A stretch of 64,000 bases of DNA from Posidonia oceanica (lineage: Eukaryota > Streptophyta > Magnoliopsida > Alismatales > Posidoniaceae): positions 16,696,001-16,760,000 of the forward strand of contig JAZBRS010000049.1 of NCBI GenBank assembly GCA_037176725.1, in the 5' to 3' direction. The position numbers were made by a program, and so were the translations under genes. Under the pieces are notes generated by a model. The model did not search any database. It saw only the letters and a list, made by a program, of their open reading frames with translations, and had not been told where the DNA came from. How positions within the stretch are numbered: position 1 is the stretch's first letter; every line of letters starts with the position of its first letter. Shown here in pieces: positions 10,140-19,260 of the stretch.

Positions 10140-11240
10140 TCCCTTAGGCTGATATCCTAAACTATCAACAATCAAGCGCTCCCAGGCTGATATCCTAAAC
10201 TATCTACTCCCAGGCTGATATTCCTAAACTATCGACCCAGGCTGATATCCTAAACTATCTATTCTCAGGCTGATATTCCTAAACTATCTATCTCTTGGCC
10301 GATCCATGGTTGGCCCGCAGTTGTGTTATACGGCTGACATCCAGTAACTGTCCCTCGCAGTGCCGCCAGGCTGATAACCTAAACTATCTATCTAGGCTGG
10401 TAACCTAAACTACCTAGGCTGATATCCTAAACTATCTATCCAGGCTGATATTCCTAAACTATCCGGCATCTGCGTTATACGGCTGACATCCAGTAACTGT
10501 CCCTCGTAATTGCCCCCTCCAGTTGATAGGACTGTAAACTATCTATCTAGGCTGATATCCTAAACTATCTAGGCTGATATCCTAAACTATCTATCCAGGC
10601 TGATAACCTAAACTATCGATCTAGGCTGATATCCTAAACTATCTATGGCAATTACGTTATACGGCTGATATCCAGTAACTATCCCTTGCAATTGCTCTTT
10701 CCAGTTGATAGGACTGTAAACTATCGCTAGGCTGATAACCTAAACTATCGATCTAGGCTGATATCCTAAACTATCCATCGCAATTGCATTATACGGCTGA
10801 CATCCAGTAACTGTCCCTCGCAAGGCCGCCAGGCTGATAACCTAAACTATCGATCTAGGCTGGTAACCTAAACTACCTAGGCTGATATCCTAAACTATCT
10901 ATCCAGGCTGATATTCCTAAACTATCCGGCACTTGCGTTATACGGCTGATATCCAGTAACTATCCCTCATGGTTTGCCCTTTCCAGTTGATAGGACTGTA
11001 AACTATCTATCTAGGCTGATATCCTAAACTATCTAGGCTGATATCCTAAACTATCTATCTAGGCTGATATCCTAAACTATCTATGGCAACCATGTTATAC
11101 GGCTGATATCCAGTAACTATCACTCACAACTGCGCATTCCGGTTGATAGGACCGTAAACTATCGCCAGGCTGATAACCTAAACTATCGCCCTCGGCTGAT
11201 GATCCGAAACTCATCCGGTCGATAAGTCCGACAACTTATC
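10140..11240 (+). repeat. Array of short inverted-repeat units (mini-hairpins)
   Basis: More than 30 units of about 20-30 bp, each a 4-6 bp inverted repeat around an 8-9 nt loop, usually preceded by GGCT, AGTT or GGTC. Examples: GATA/TATC with loop TCCTAAAC (10151-10166); GGTA/TACC with ACCTAAAC (10399-10414); GACA/TGTC with TCCAGTAAC (10336-10352) and GATA/TATC with the same loop (10667-10683); GATAG/CTATC with GACTGTAAA (10525-10543); GATGA/TCATC with TCCGAAAC (11198-11215); GATAAG/CTTATC with TCCGACAA (11221-11240). Arms change together while loops are kept. Confidence 0.85.
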
Positions 11241-11684
11241 ACCTCCCCGCGCGACTCCGTCCCAAAAGACGGAGCCCCGCATCCCTCCGCGTCTGGGAAA
11301 AGGTCCACCTCTCCCGTCGCTCCTTTGTGGCTCTTGGCTGTCCTTCCTTTCGTGGCAGATCTGGATCCCCCGTCGAACTCCGCAGCGCACTGCAACGTCC
11401 CTCTTCAGCATCCTCAGCATCGTCAGCGTCACCCACATCGCTCCGGTCTCCCCATCAATACTAACTCTAACGCTAACTTTTGCATTGCATCCGCATTAGC
11501 ATGCATCGCATACATTGCATCTCGCCCATTTGCACCTGCACCTTGCATTGCGGCGACGATCCACGATGTTCGGCGCATCCGCCGAATGAGTGGCTCATGC
11601 CGATAGCAAACCCTCTGCTCTCGCCGGTCAAATGGGGTGTCTCGTCTACCCTGAGCAGCGGCCTCGCTTCGCTCGGCCTCGCTC
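11241..11684 (+). other. 3' end of A internal region before the polypurine tract
   Basis: No coding sequence supported. It holds a GC-rich stretch, then TTGCATTGCATC-like runs around 11478-11560 also seen in C (33010-33190, other strand). Confidence 0.5.
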
Positions 11685-11712
11685 AGGGAGGGGCATCTGT
11701 TGACACCCCATT
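11631..11712 (+). other. Hairpin enclosing polypurine tract and 3' LTR start (A)
   Basis: The outer arm AATGGGGTGTC (11631-11641) pairs exactly with GACACCCCATT (11702-11712) inside the LTR. The inner arm CCCTGAGC (11649-11656) pairs with GCTCAGGG (11681-11688), which overlaps the polypurine tract. The same architecture is in C, where the outermost pair is G-C instead of A-T. Confidence 0.8.
11685..11697 (+). promoter_or_regulatory. Polypurine tract of element A
   Basis: Purine run AGGGAGGGG followed by CATC, directly before the LTR's TGTT. This is the expected plus-strand primer site. The same sequence precedes the 3' LTR of C. Confidence 0.85.
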
Positions 11713-14700
11713 TTGGCAGGCTGGATCGTTTGGAGCCTTCCGGTGGCTGCTGGACCCGAACCCAGACCCAAAACCTACACCTTCCTTTCCTCCTTTCCCC
11801 TCAAAACAAGCCCAAACTCAACCTGAGCTTACCCCCCTTTCCCGAACCCGAAAACCCACCAGAATCCATAGGAACACTCACCCCTGATGACTTAGCAAAC
11901 CCACCGAAAAGCCTGCAAAATCTCAAACCAGACCCCTCCCAAAAACCCTAGGAAACTTAGGCAAAACTACCCTTTTTCTACACCTCAAAACCCCTCCAAA
12001 ACTTCCTCAGAACCAAACCAAAACTCTAGGACCGGAACTAGGAACCCTAGACCCCGCACCCGCCAAATTTCACCCCTTTCGGAGACCTTTAAGACCCCTT
12101 TTCACTGGAATTATCGTTTCCTCTCTCCGGGATTATCGTTTTCTCTCTCCTCTCTCTCTCCTGATTATCGTCTCTCTTTTCATCCCCTTCTCGCCCTCCT
12201 TCTGGCTTGGCAGCGGGCCCCCCTTGTACTCCTATCCCTTCTCTACCTTATTCCTATTTTTATTTTATTTTTACCACCTTCCTTGAATTTTAAAAATCTT
12301 TTTCCTCAAACCTACCTCTTTCCCATTTATTCCCTTTTCTTCCTCTTTTCTTCTTCTTTTTCTTTTCTTCTTCCTTCCTTTGCAAAAAACCTCAAAAATC
12401 CTTAAAAATCTGTAAAACCCCAAGACCCAAAAGAAGCGAATCAGAATCTCCAGAAAAAGCAATTAAAAACATTAAATAAATAATTAAAAACCTAAACTTA
12501 ATTAAATCAAGCTAAAAAGAAAATCAAGCATGCAAACTAAAAATGCAAAACAAACTAAAATAAAATACTGTAAAATCAACTAAAAAACTGAAATAAAATC
12601 AGAATCTACCAAAAATGAAGACCCCACTAAAAGAATTAAAAAAACAAACCCCAAGGGAAAGAATTAAAAATCAAACGCTAAAACAAGTAATTAAAGAGAA
12701 CAAAAAACTTAACCTAAGAAACATAGAAAAAAAAAACAACATAAGAACTTAATTAAAAAAGGAAAAGGAAATACAGTTAAAAGACCTAAAATACTTAATC
12801 AAATCAGGAAAAATCCAACTAAAAAACATCAAGAAGAATTAACAAATAAAAAAAAACAAAAGCATGGATCAAAAGACTTAAAAAAGGAAAATACAAAAGA
12901 CTAGAACTAAAAGCCCAAAACCCACTCAAAATAATATAAAAATAAATCCTAAAAATCCTAATTAACATCCTAAAATACTTAACAAGAAAACACAATTTTA
13001 AAAACAATTTAAAAGAATTTAACCAACACTTAATCAAGTGGGAAATGGATTAAAAACAAAATAAAACCCTAAAACCCTAATCAAGCCTAAAACACACTAA
13101 TTAACCTAAAAACGATCATTAAAAAATCCAGATAAACGTCTAACCTACAACCCAAGTCATCCCATATTTTTATTTATTTTTATCCTATTTTCTCCTATTT
13201 TTCCTTTCCATCTTTCTTCCTTCCTTCATTTTCATTTCCCTTTTCCTCCTCACTGGGCTTATCAGCCCGTTCATCTTTTTTCTCCTTTTTTTCAAAATCC
13301 GGCCCGCAGCCCGTTGCTACAGTCCTCCGTCTTCCTCACCTTCTCCCGCGCGCTGGCAGTGCAACAGTGCACGCCGCCTGCGCTCCTGCAACGCTGCCCC
13401 GACCTGTCACCTCCTGCTCCAGCCAGGCGCGCGCCGAAGCATCGTCCTCGCACCTGCCATCGCCTCTCCGCAGCGTTCATTGGTCGCAGGCCTGCAAAGC
13501 TAAAGAAGGTGTGGTCAGGACTCGGGACAGGAGAGGAGGAGAAATCAGAGGGCATTTTCAGGAGAAAAGGAGAGGAGAAGAAGAAGGATGGATCCCAGAG
13601 GAGAGACGAGGTTTTTCCAGAGAGAATCCCGAGCGAGAGAGCATCCAAAACGCCCCTGAAATCCACCCAGAAACGCCGGACCTCGGCCGCTCCTTCTCCC
13701 AGGAAACCAGTGCCCAAAACACCTCGGGAACCACTCGAAATCCGCCCCCCAATCTCACCCGAGACCCCCTGCAACTCTTCCCCTCCTTTCCACACCGAAC
13801 ATAGCCCGCATTTCGCCGGAACGCCACCTGAAGCCCAACCGGAACCCAACACATCCTCCTCCAGAATTCCCTCCTACACAGACCCCCATTCCTCCCCAAA
13901 ACCTACCCAGAAACCCACTGAAACCCCACCTTCTCAGACCCCCGAGCGCTGACCTCCACCCTCACCACAGCCCGAGCAATCCACCACAAACACCTACGCC
14001 GAGATCCTGTCCAAAACCGGCCCAACTACCATCTCCCTCCACAGACCTCCACTGCCAGAACCAAGCCTCCAGAACCCTTCAACAAGCACCCAGCTACCCA
14101 CCGGAGGCCTCCGCTCGATCCAGAGGGCAGAGGACACCTCCACCCACCTCCAGCAGCCCTTGGTGAACCCAAAAGGCTCGACTCCTTCCGCCGCCTGCAG
14201 AACCCGCTCCTGTGCGCCCAGGGAGGTCCAGAACATCTCCAAGAACTGTTCCCGATCGTCGCGCGCTGCCGGGAGCACCTGCAGCAGCTAGACCACCACC
14301 GCTGGTCTCTGCAACAACAGCTGAGGTCGGGGGAGCGCGCCGGACAGCAGAGGAGGTATTTCTCTTCGCTGGTAATCTAGGTTTCTTCCCTTCTCGCTTT
14401 TCCACCCCTCAAAAAGGGGTTCTGCAACCGCCTTCGCGAGGTCAGCGCCGTCGCTGACCTTCTTCCCCGGCGAGCTCGATGTTCGTCCCGTCGCGCCGAG
14501 CTGCGGAACGACCTCCCGTTGGTCGTCCTAACTCCGCATCGACCTCAGGATTGCAGCCCAGCCTTCAGCTCGCGCCGACGACGCTCCGGTCGTCCTCCTG
14601 GCCTCCGATCAGACTCAGACCTCCGGTGGATCCCCAGCTCCGCTCCTGGCAGCGTCGCCGCACGCTGGACCTCGCCCGAGCTCCGCCAGGGCCTGGTGAA

Positions 14701-14746
14701 GCTCGCCCGCTGAGTTGTCTCCCCGGAGTGCCCCCCTGTCCCCCTT

Positions 14747-14781
14747 GTCGGCCACTGGTAGCAGTTGCTACAGTGGCCGAC
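14747..14781 (+). other. Mid-LTR hairpin (A)
   Basis: The arm GTCGGCCACTG pairs with CAGTGGCCGAC. Inside it, after a one-base bulge, TAGC pairs with GCTA around an AGTT loop. The equivalent hairpins in B, C and D keep the inner GTAGC/GCTAC core while the outer stem changes on both arms. Confidence 0.75.
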
Positions 14782-14849
14782 GGCCTGCGTCTACACTGTA
14801 GCGTTATTTCGCTTAGCTTAGGTATTTTGCCCTAATATTGCATGTCTGT

Positions 14850-15660
14850 CCTGAGTTTCCTCTTTTTTGCATTCCAGTCCTTATTTCGTTTATTCTGCTT
14901 GGTTTTTAATTAAGTACTTTGCTAAATTGCACGATCTGTTTATGTTTTTCAATATTTGCAAATAGGTCCATTCACTGTGCTGTGTTGTTGTGATATCTTG
15001 CAGTTTAGTCCTCCTTTTTCCCTTTTTTGCATTTAGGTCCTGTACCAAGTCAGTTCATTTATTTACTCATATTTTACCATACTGTATTGCATCCTGGCCC
15101 CTTGCATGTTTTTATTTTTGCACTTAGGTCCATGCACTGTAGAAACTTAGGTTCTGATTTTTATTTTTGGTTGATGCATTGCATATTTTATCCTCTGCTT
15201 TTGTGCATTTGCAGTTAGGTCCATTTTAAATGGACAGTAACTGTGCTGCATGCATTTTACCTTATTACATTGCATTATTGACCCTGTTTTTCCCAAAAAT
15301 TGCACATTAGTCCTGCCTACTGATTTCAGAGCATGTTTACCATATAAAATTGCATTTCCAACCCCTGCATGATTTCAAAATCACACTTAGGTCCCTGCAT
15401 GCTTTAAAAATCGTGTGAAAAGACCATTTTGCCCCTAGATTGCATTTTAACCCCTATGCCTACCAAATTTCATACAGACCTTTCACTAGTACCTCCAGAC
15501 TCCCCAGGACCTTGTTTTCTGGAAAATTTGCATTTTAGCCCCTTTCTTTTTCGAAAAATGCTTTTAAACCCCTGTTCTTCCCAAATGGCTTTTCCTTATC
15601 TTTTCTGGCTTTGCATGCATTCTGCATCCATTTTAATCTTGCATTTTACCTCCCCTTCGC
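14850..15660 (+). repeat. TGCAT / AGGTCC quasi-repeat region of A LTR
   Basis: Degenerate repeats of roughly 50-110 bp, built from phrases such as TTGCATTT, AGGTCC and CCTGCATG separated by T-rich spacers. The same composition is found in the LTRs of B, C and D at the same relative place. Confidence 0.6.
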
Positions 15661-15940
15661 ATACACTAAGCACTTTTAACTCCCCTTCACTTGGGAGGAC
15701 CTTCAGCACACCCTTAGGACTTCCTGAACACTTAGATCTGTTCTCCTCTTCTGTTCTGGCCCTTTTGCTCCGAAGCCGCGATATCTTTCAATCCGACCGT
15801 CGGATCTCCTCAAGTAAGCTGCCCAGGTGACCGCAGCGAAGCGCTCTTCAGCATGGACCGAGCAGATCTCCGATCAGACTCCCGGATCTCCAGGTATATC
15901 TTCCTGAACTTCTGCACTGCATTCATTTTGCATGCCATTT

Positions 15941-17110
15941 GCACCGTTTTGCGTGCCTTTTAGTTTATTCGCCTCGTTTTGCGTGCGATCGCGTTTTATC
16001 GCTCCGTTTTGCGCGCCACTTCTCTATCTTGCACCGTTTTGCGTGCCTCTTAGTTTTTTTGCCTCGTTTCGCGTGTTTTCATGTTTTATCGCTCTGTTTT
16101 GCGCGCCGTTTCCCTGTCTTGCACCGTTTTGCGTGCCTTTTGGTTTTCTCGCCCTGTTTTGCGCGTTTTCTTGTTTTATCGCTCCGTTTTGCGCGCCGCT
16201 TCTCTATCTTGCACCGTTTTGCGTGCCTTTTAGTTTCTTCGCCTCGTTTCGCGTGCCATCATGTTTTATCGCTCCGTTTTGCGCGCCGCTCCTTTGTCTT
16301 GCACCGTTCTGCGTGCCCTTTAGTTTTTTCGTCTCGTTTCGCGTGTTTTCACGTTTTATCGCTCCGTTTTGCGCGCCACCTCTCTATCTTGCACCGTTTT
16401 GCGTGCCTTTTGATTTCTTCGCCCCGTTTTGCGTGCCATCATGTTTTATCGCTCCGTTCTGCGCGCCGCTTCTTTGTCTTGCACCGTTTTGCGTGCCCTT
16501 TAGTTTTTTTCGTCTCGTTTCGCGTGTTTTCATGTTTTATCGCCCCGTTTTGCGCGCCACTTCTCTATCTTGCACCGTCTTGCGTGCCTTTTGATTTCTT
16601 CGCCCCGTTTTGCGTGCCATCATGTTTTATCGCTCCGTTTCGCGCGCCGCTTCTTTGTCTTGCACCGTTCTGCGTGCCCTTTAGTTTTTTCGTCTCGTTT
16701 CGCGTGTTTTCACGTTTTATCGCTCCGTTTTGCGCACCGCTCCTTTGCCTTGCACCGTTTTGCGTGCCTTTTAGTTTTTTGCCTCGTTTTGCGTGTTTTC
16801 ATGTTTTCTCGCTCCGTTTTGCGCGCCGCTCCTCTATCTTGCACCGTTTTGCGTGCCCTTCAGCTTGCTTGCCTCGTTTTGCGCGCAGTCTTGTTTTCCT
16901 GCACCGTTTTGCGTGCCCTTTCGTTTTCTCGTCTCGTTTTGCGTGCCCTGGTGTTTTCTTGCCCAGTTTTGCGCCCTTCTTTCGTTTTCTCGCACGGTTT
17001 CGCGCCCTTGTTCCGTTCCTTGCATCATTTTGCATGCCAACCCTGTTCTCGCATCTTTTTGCATACTTGTTTCGTTCCTCGCACTGTTTTACGCCGTTTT
17101 CCCTTGCATG
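15941..17110 (+). repeat. 30-bp monomer array with 90-bp higher-order unit (A LTR)
   Basis: The segment GCACCGTTTTGCGTGCC recurs exactly every 90 bp (15941, 16031, 16121, 16211, 16301). Each 90-bp unit is three related 30-bp monomers with core CGTTTTGCG. About 39 monomers are present, degrading toward the right. Because 30 is a multiple of 3, long ORFs appear here as an artefact. Confidence 0.92.
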
Positions 17111-17161
17111 TCGATTGCATTGCATGGTTTTCTCGCCGTTTTGTTTTATCGCCCGCATTTG

Positions 17162-17170
17162 CATATAGGG
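17162..17170 (+). promoter_or_regulatory. Candidate TATA element of A LTR
   Basis: CATATAGGG immediately downstream of the 30-bp array. GCATATAGGGC followed by a GTGATGCTTACTG-like sequence is kept in all five LTR copies in the window. Similar TGCATATAGG motifs also occur in the quasi-repeat region, so assignment as the core promoter is inference. Confidence 0.4.
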
Positions 17171-17401
17171 CGGTGATGCTTACTGCCCGGAGTTCTCACG
17201 AGCCAGGTTTCGCCCGGTTCGGAACACGGACAGCGTTGCTGAGCGTTTAGATTGCACGTTTACTTCCTTGCATCGTTTTCCATCACTTAGAGCACACCTT
17301 TGAGCATTTAGACAGGCATTCATTGGCACTTAGGCATTCAAAGTCTGCATTTCCCTGCATATGCGAGCGTAAGCCTAGAAAGACCGATTCTCGGGCGTGT
17401 C

Positions 17402-17423
17402 GGGGGTGCCTAACACCTTCCCC
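17402..17423 (+). other. Conserved U5 stem-loop (GGTG/CACC)
   Basis: GGTG-CCTAA-CACC flanked by a G run and a C run can fold into a hairpin. The sequence is kept essentially unchanged in all LTR copies. A very similar stretch is, from memory, conserved in LTRs of other Tat/Ogre elements. Confidence 0.5.
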
Positions 17424-17620
17424 GCGCGTAACAGGAGTCCTTACCCTCTCTTGGCCCGCAATGACCATATTGCCCTTGTCCTAGGCACGAGTCACCTCAT
17501 TTGCATTCATTTGCATCTTATTTCTTTTGCATTGCTTTGCTTTGCATCTTTTGCTTCGTTTTGCGCGATTATTCGCGCATTTCCCCGGTTTTCCTCGTCT
17601 TCCGATTTAATAGACTTGGT

Positions 17621-17630
17621 GGCGACTCCG
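17621..17630 (+). other. Primer-site-like TGGCGACTCC inside the LTR
   Basis: Identical to the first ten bases of the primer binding site of this family, but located inside U5, about 165 bp before the LTR end. B has the same 10-mer; C and D carry TGGCGACTCT in the same place. Confidence 0.6.
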
Positions 17631-17794
17631 ATTTTGTCTTATCTTCTTCTTTTCTTTCCTTTTTTTTCCTTTTTAAATGTTTTCGGGTTAGGTCTTCCTT
17701 CTCGGACATAGCCGCTTATAGTGAGCCTGATTCCGATCGGTGCACGCGAGCTTTGGCATCGTGCATGGATGATCCGAACACCGGGATTCCTACA

Positions 17795-17799
17795 CATGG
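17795..17799. repeat. Presumed target site duplication of A (right copy)
   Basis: CATGG directly follows the A LTR and is the first sequence of D's interrupted leader. The left copy would lie outside the window. Confidence 0.5.
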
Positions 17800-18312
17800 C
17801 AGGCAAACAATCATACAACACAACAAAAGGCAAGTGCATGGCATGTGCGAGTGTTTGTGAATATGATGGTGAAAAAGAAACATTCATCAAGTCAGAAGGC
17901 ATGTATGCAAGGCATGTGCGTGCGTAGTGACATAGCAAAGGTGTAAAAGAAGCATTCAACATCCAAAAAGCATGTATTTTAGCCAAACAAAGTATGTAGA
18001 CATGCAATGCGCAAGAATTGAAGCAATAACGAGCAAGTAAGATAAAGTAAGATAAAAGTAAGCAGACTATAAAGGAAATAAGGGCACAAGCAAGACAGTA
18101 AGTAAATAAACAGGCAAAGGAGCAAAGCCAGGCAAAGGGAAGCGCAAACTGAGACAAAAGAGGTGCAAAACCTAAGCAAAGTAGCTACGAAGCGACTCGC
18201 TAGGAGTTTGCACAAAAAAGCGAGCAAAACAGGAGAAGAAGGCACACAAGGCAGACAAAGCTGCAAAACAAGCGAGCGAAAAGCCAGGAACAAAAGCCGG
18301 AGTCTAGTCTAA
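17795..18312 (-). other. Leader (5' untranslated region) of D, truncated
   Basis: Non-coding. It aligns with the leaders of C (about 47180-47699) and B (about 58190-58722), including GTGCATGGCATGTGCGAGTG-like text and many GCAAAA-type words. The part nearer gag has been displaced by element A. Confidence 0.8.
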
Positions 18313-18330
18313 TCCCCAGCGGAGTCGCCA
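18313..18330 (-). promoter_or_regulatory. Primer binding site of D
   Basis: Reads TGGCGACTCCGCTGGGGA on the minus strand, one base from the LTR. It is complementary to a tRNA 3' end with CCA, discriminator G and acceptor CGGAGTC, which fits plant tRNA-Arg. Identical in B. Confidence 0.85.
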
Positions 18331-18929
18331 CTGTAGCGATCCCGATCGGAATCAGGCTCGCTATCTAGCGGCGATTGGATCCGAGGAAGGGGCTCGACTC
18401 GAAAACACTTGAAATCGAGGAGAAAAGAGAAAGATAAGACAAATCAGAGTCGCCACCATGTCTATTAACGGGAGACAAGGAAAACCGGGGGAAATGCGTG
18501 AATTAACATGCAAAACCAAGCAAGAAATGCAAAGCAAAGCAATGCAAAGAAAACAAATGCAAATATATGCAAATGAGATGACTCTAGCCTAGGATAAGGG
18601 CAGTACGGTCATTGCGGGCCAAGAGAGGGTAAGGACTCCTGTTACGTGCGGGGAAGGTGTTAGGCACCCCCGACACGCCCGAGAATCGGTCTTTCTAGGC
18701 TTACGCTCGCATACGCAGGAAAATGCAGGATTGAATGCCTATGTGCCTATAAATGCCTAAATGAATGCTCAAGGTGTACTCTAGTAGGAAGAAGCAAAGC
18801 AAGGAAGTAAACGTGCTCTCTAAGTGCTCAGCTACGCTGTCTGTGTTCCGAACCAGGCGAAACCTAGCTCGTGAGAACCCCAGGCAGTAAGCATCACAGC
18901 CCTATATGCAGATGCAGGCGAGAAAGCAA

Positions 18930-19260
18930 AACGACGAGGAAACCATGCAATGCAGTCGGCATGCAAGGGAAAACGGCGTAAAACACGCAAAACTAGACGA
19001 GAAAAGAGCAAGGCATGCAGAACGGAGCAAAAGGACAAAACCGGCACGCGAAACAAGCGAGAAAGCAAGGCAGCGCGCAAAACGAGACAAGGAAGCAAAG
19101 AGGCACGTAAAACGGTGCAAAAATGAGAGCGGCACGCAAAACAAGCGAGAAAGCGAGGCAGCGCGTAAAACAAGGCAAGAAAATAGAGGGGCACGCAAAA
19201 CGGTGCAAAAACGAGAGCGGGCACACGAAACGGTGCCAAAACAGCGAAGCAAAAACCTCG
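18930..19260 (-). repeat. 30-bp-type monomer array, short form (D LTR)
   Basis: About ten degenerate monomers with GGCACGCAAAAC or GCGCGTAAAAC cores on the plus strand, at the same position as the A array but much shorter and less regular. Confidence 0.75.

Larger units (their letters stand above)
1..17794 (+). mobile_element. Element A: Tat/Ogre-type Ty3/gypsy retrotransposon, 3' portion
   Basis: Plus-strand LTR retrotransposon cut by the left window edge. In view are most of gag-pol, a second sense ORF, a repeat-rich 3' region, the polypurine tract and a complete 3' LTR ending at 17794. Right of that boundary the sequence becomes the leader of a minus-strand relative (element D), so A inserted into D. 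The 5' LTR and gag N-terminus must lie outside the window. The polyprotein and second ORF have no stop or frameshift in view, so this copy may be autonomous. Its LTR end carries a 44-bp segment shared with B and absent from C and D, which places A and B in one subfamily. Confidence 0.93.
11698..17794 (+). repeat. 3' LTR of element A, 6097 bp
   Basis: Begins TGTTGACACC after the polypurine tract and ends ...GATTCCTACA where sequence homologous to D's leader resumes. In sense order it holds: a C/T-rich start; an AT-rich block (about 12240-13260); a GC-rich block (about 13290-14800) ending in a hairpin; TGCAT-rich quasi-repeats; a 30-bp monomer array; a TATA-like site; and a conserved U5 segment. 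ORFs inside it (for example 13314-13952 and 15939-17168) are not conserved in the other LTRs or come from the 30-bp periodicity, and I do not call them genes. Confidence 0.92.

Noticed and set aside
13314..13952. 212-residue Pro/Arg-rich ORF in the GC-rich block of the A LTR
   Set aside because: Not co-linear with ORFs in the equivalent blocks of B, C or D; composition explains the open frame.
14747..14781. Helitron 3' hairpin
   Set aside because: No CTRR terminus at the proper distance and no adjoining Helitron 5' end; the hairpin sits at the same place in every LTR.
15941..17110. Regular 30-bp repeats resembling a CRISPR array
   Set aside because: There are no unique spacers between repeats, no cas genes, and the context is a plant LTR retrotransposon.
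15939..17168. 409-residue ORF (and similar ORFs at 59289-60212) rich in Phe, Cys, Arg
   Set aside because: They lie wholly in 30-bp tandem arrays; 30 is a multiple of 3, so stops are absent in several frames. No domain, and the C and D LTRs do not conserve it.
18313..18330. tRNA gene fragment
   Set aside because: Only the 18 bases complementary to a tRNA 3' end are present, next to an LTR; this is the primer binding site.
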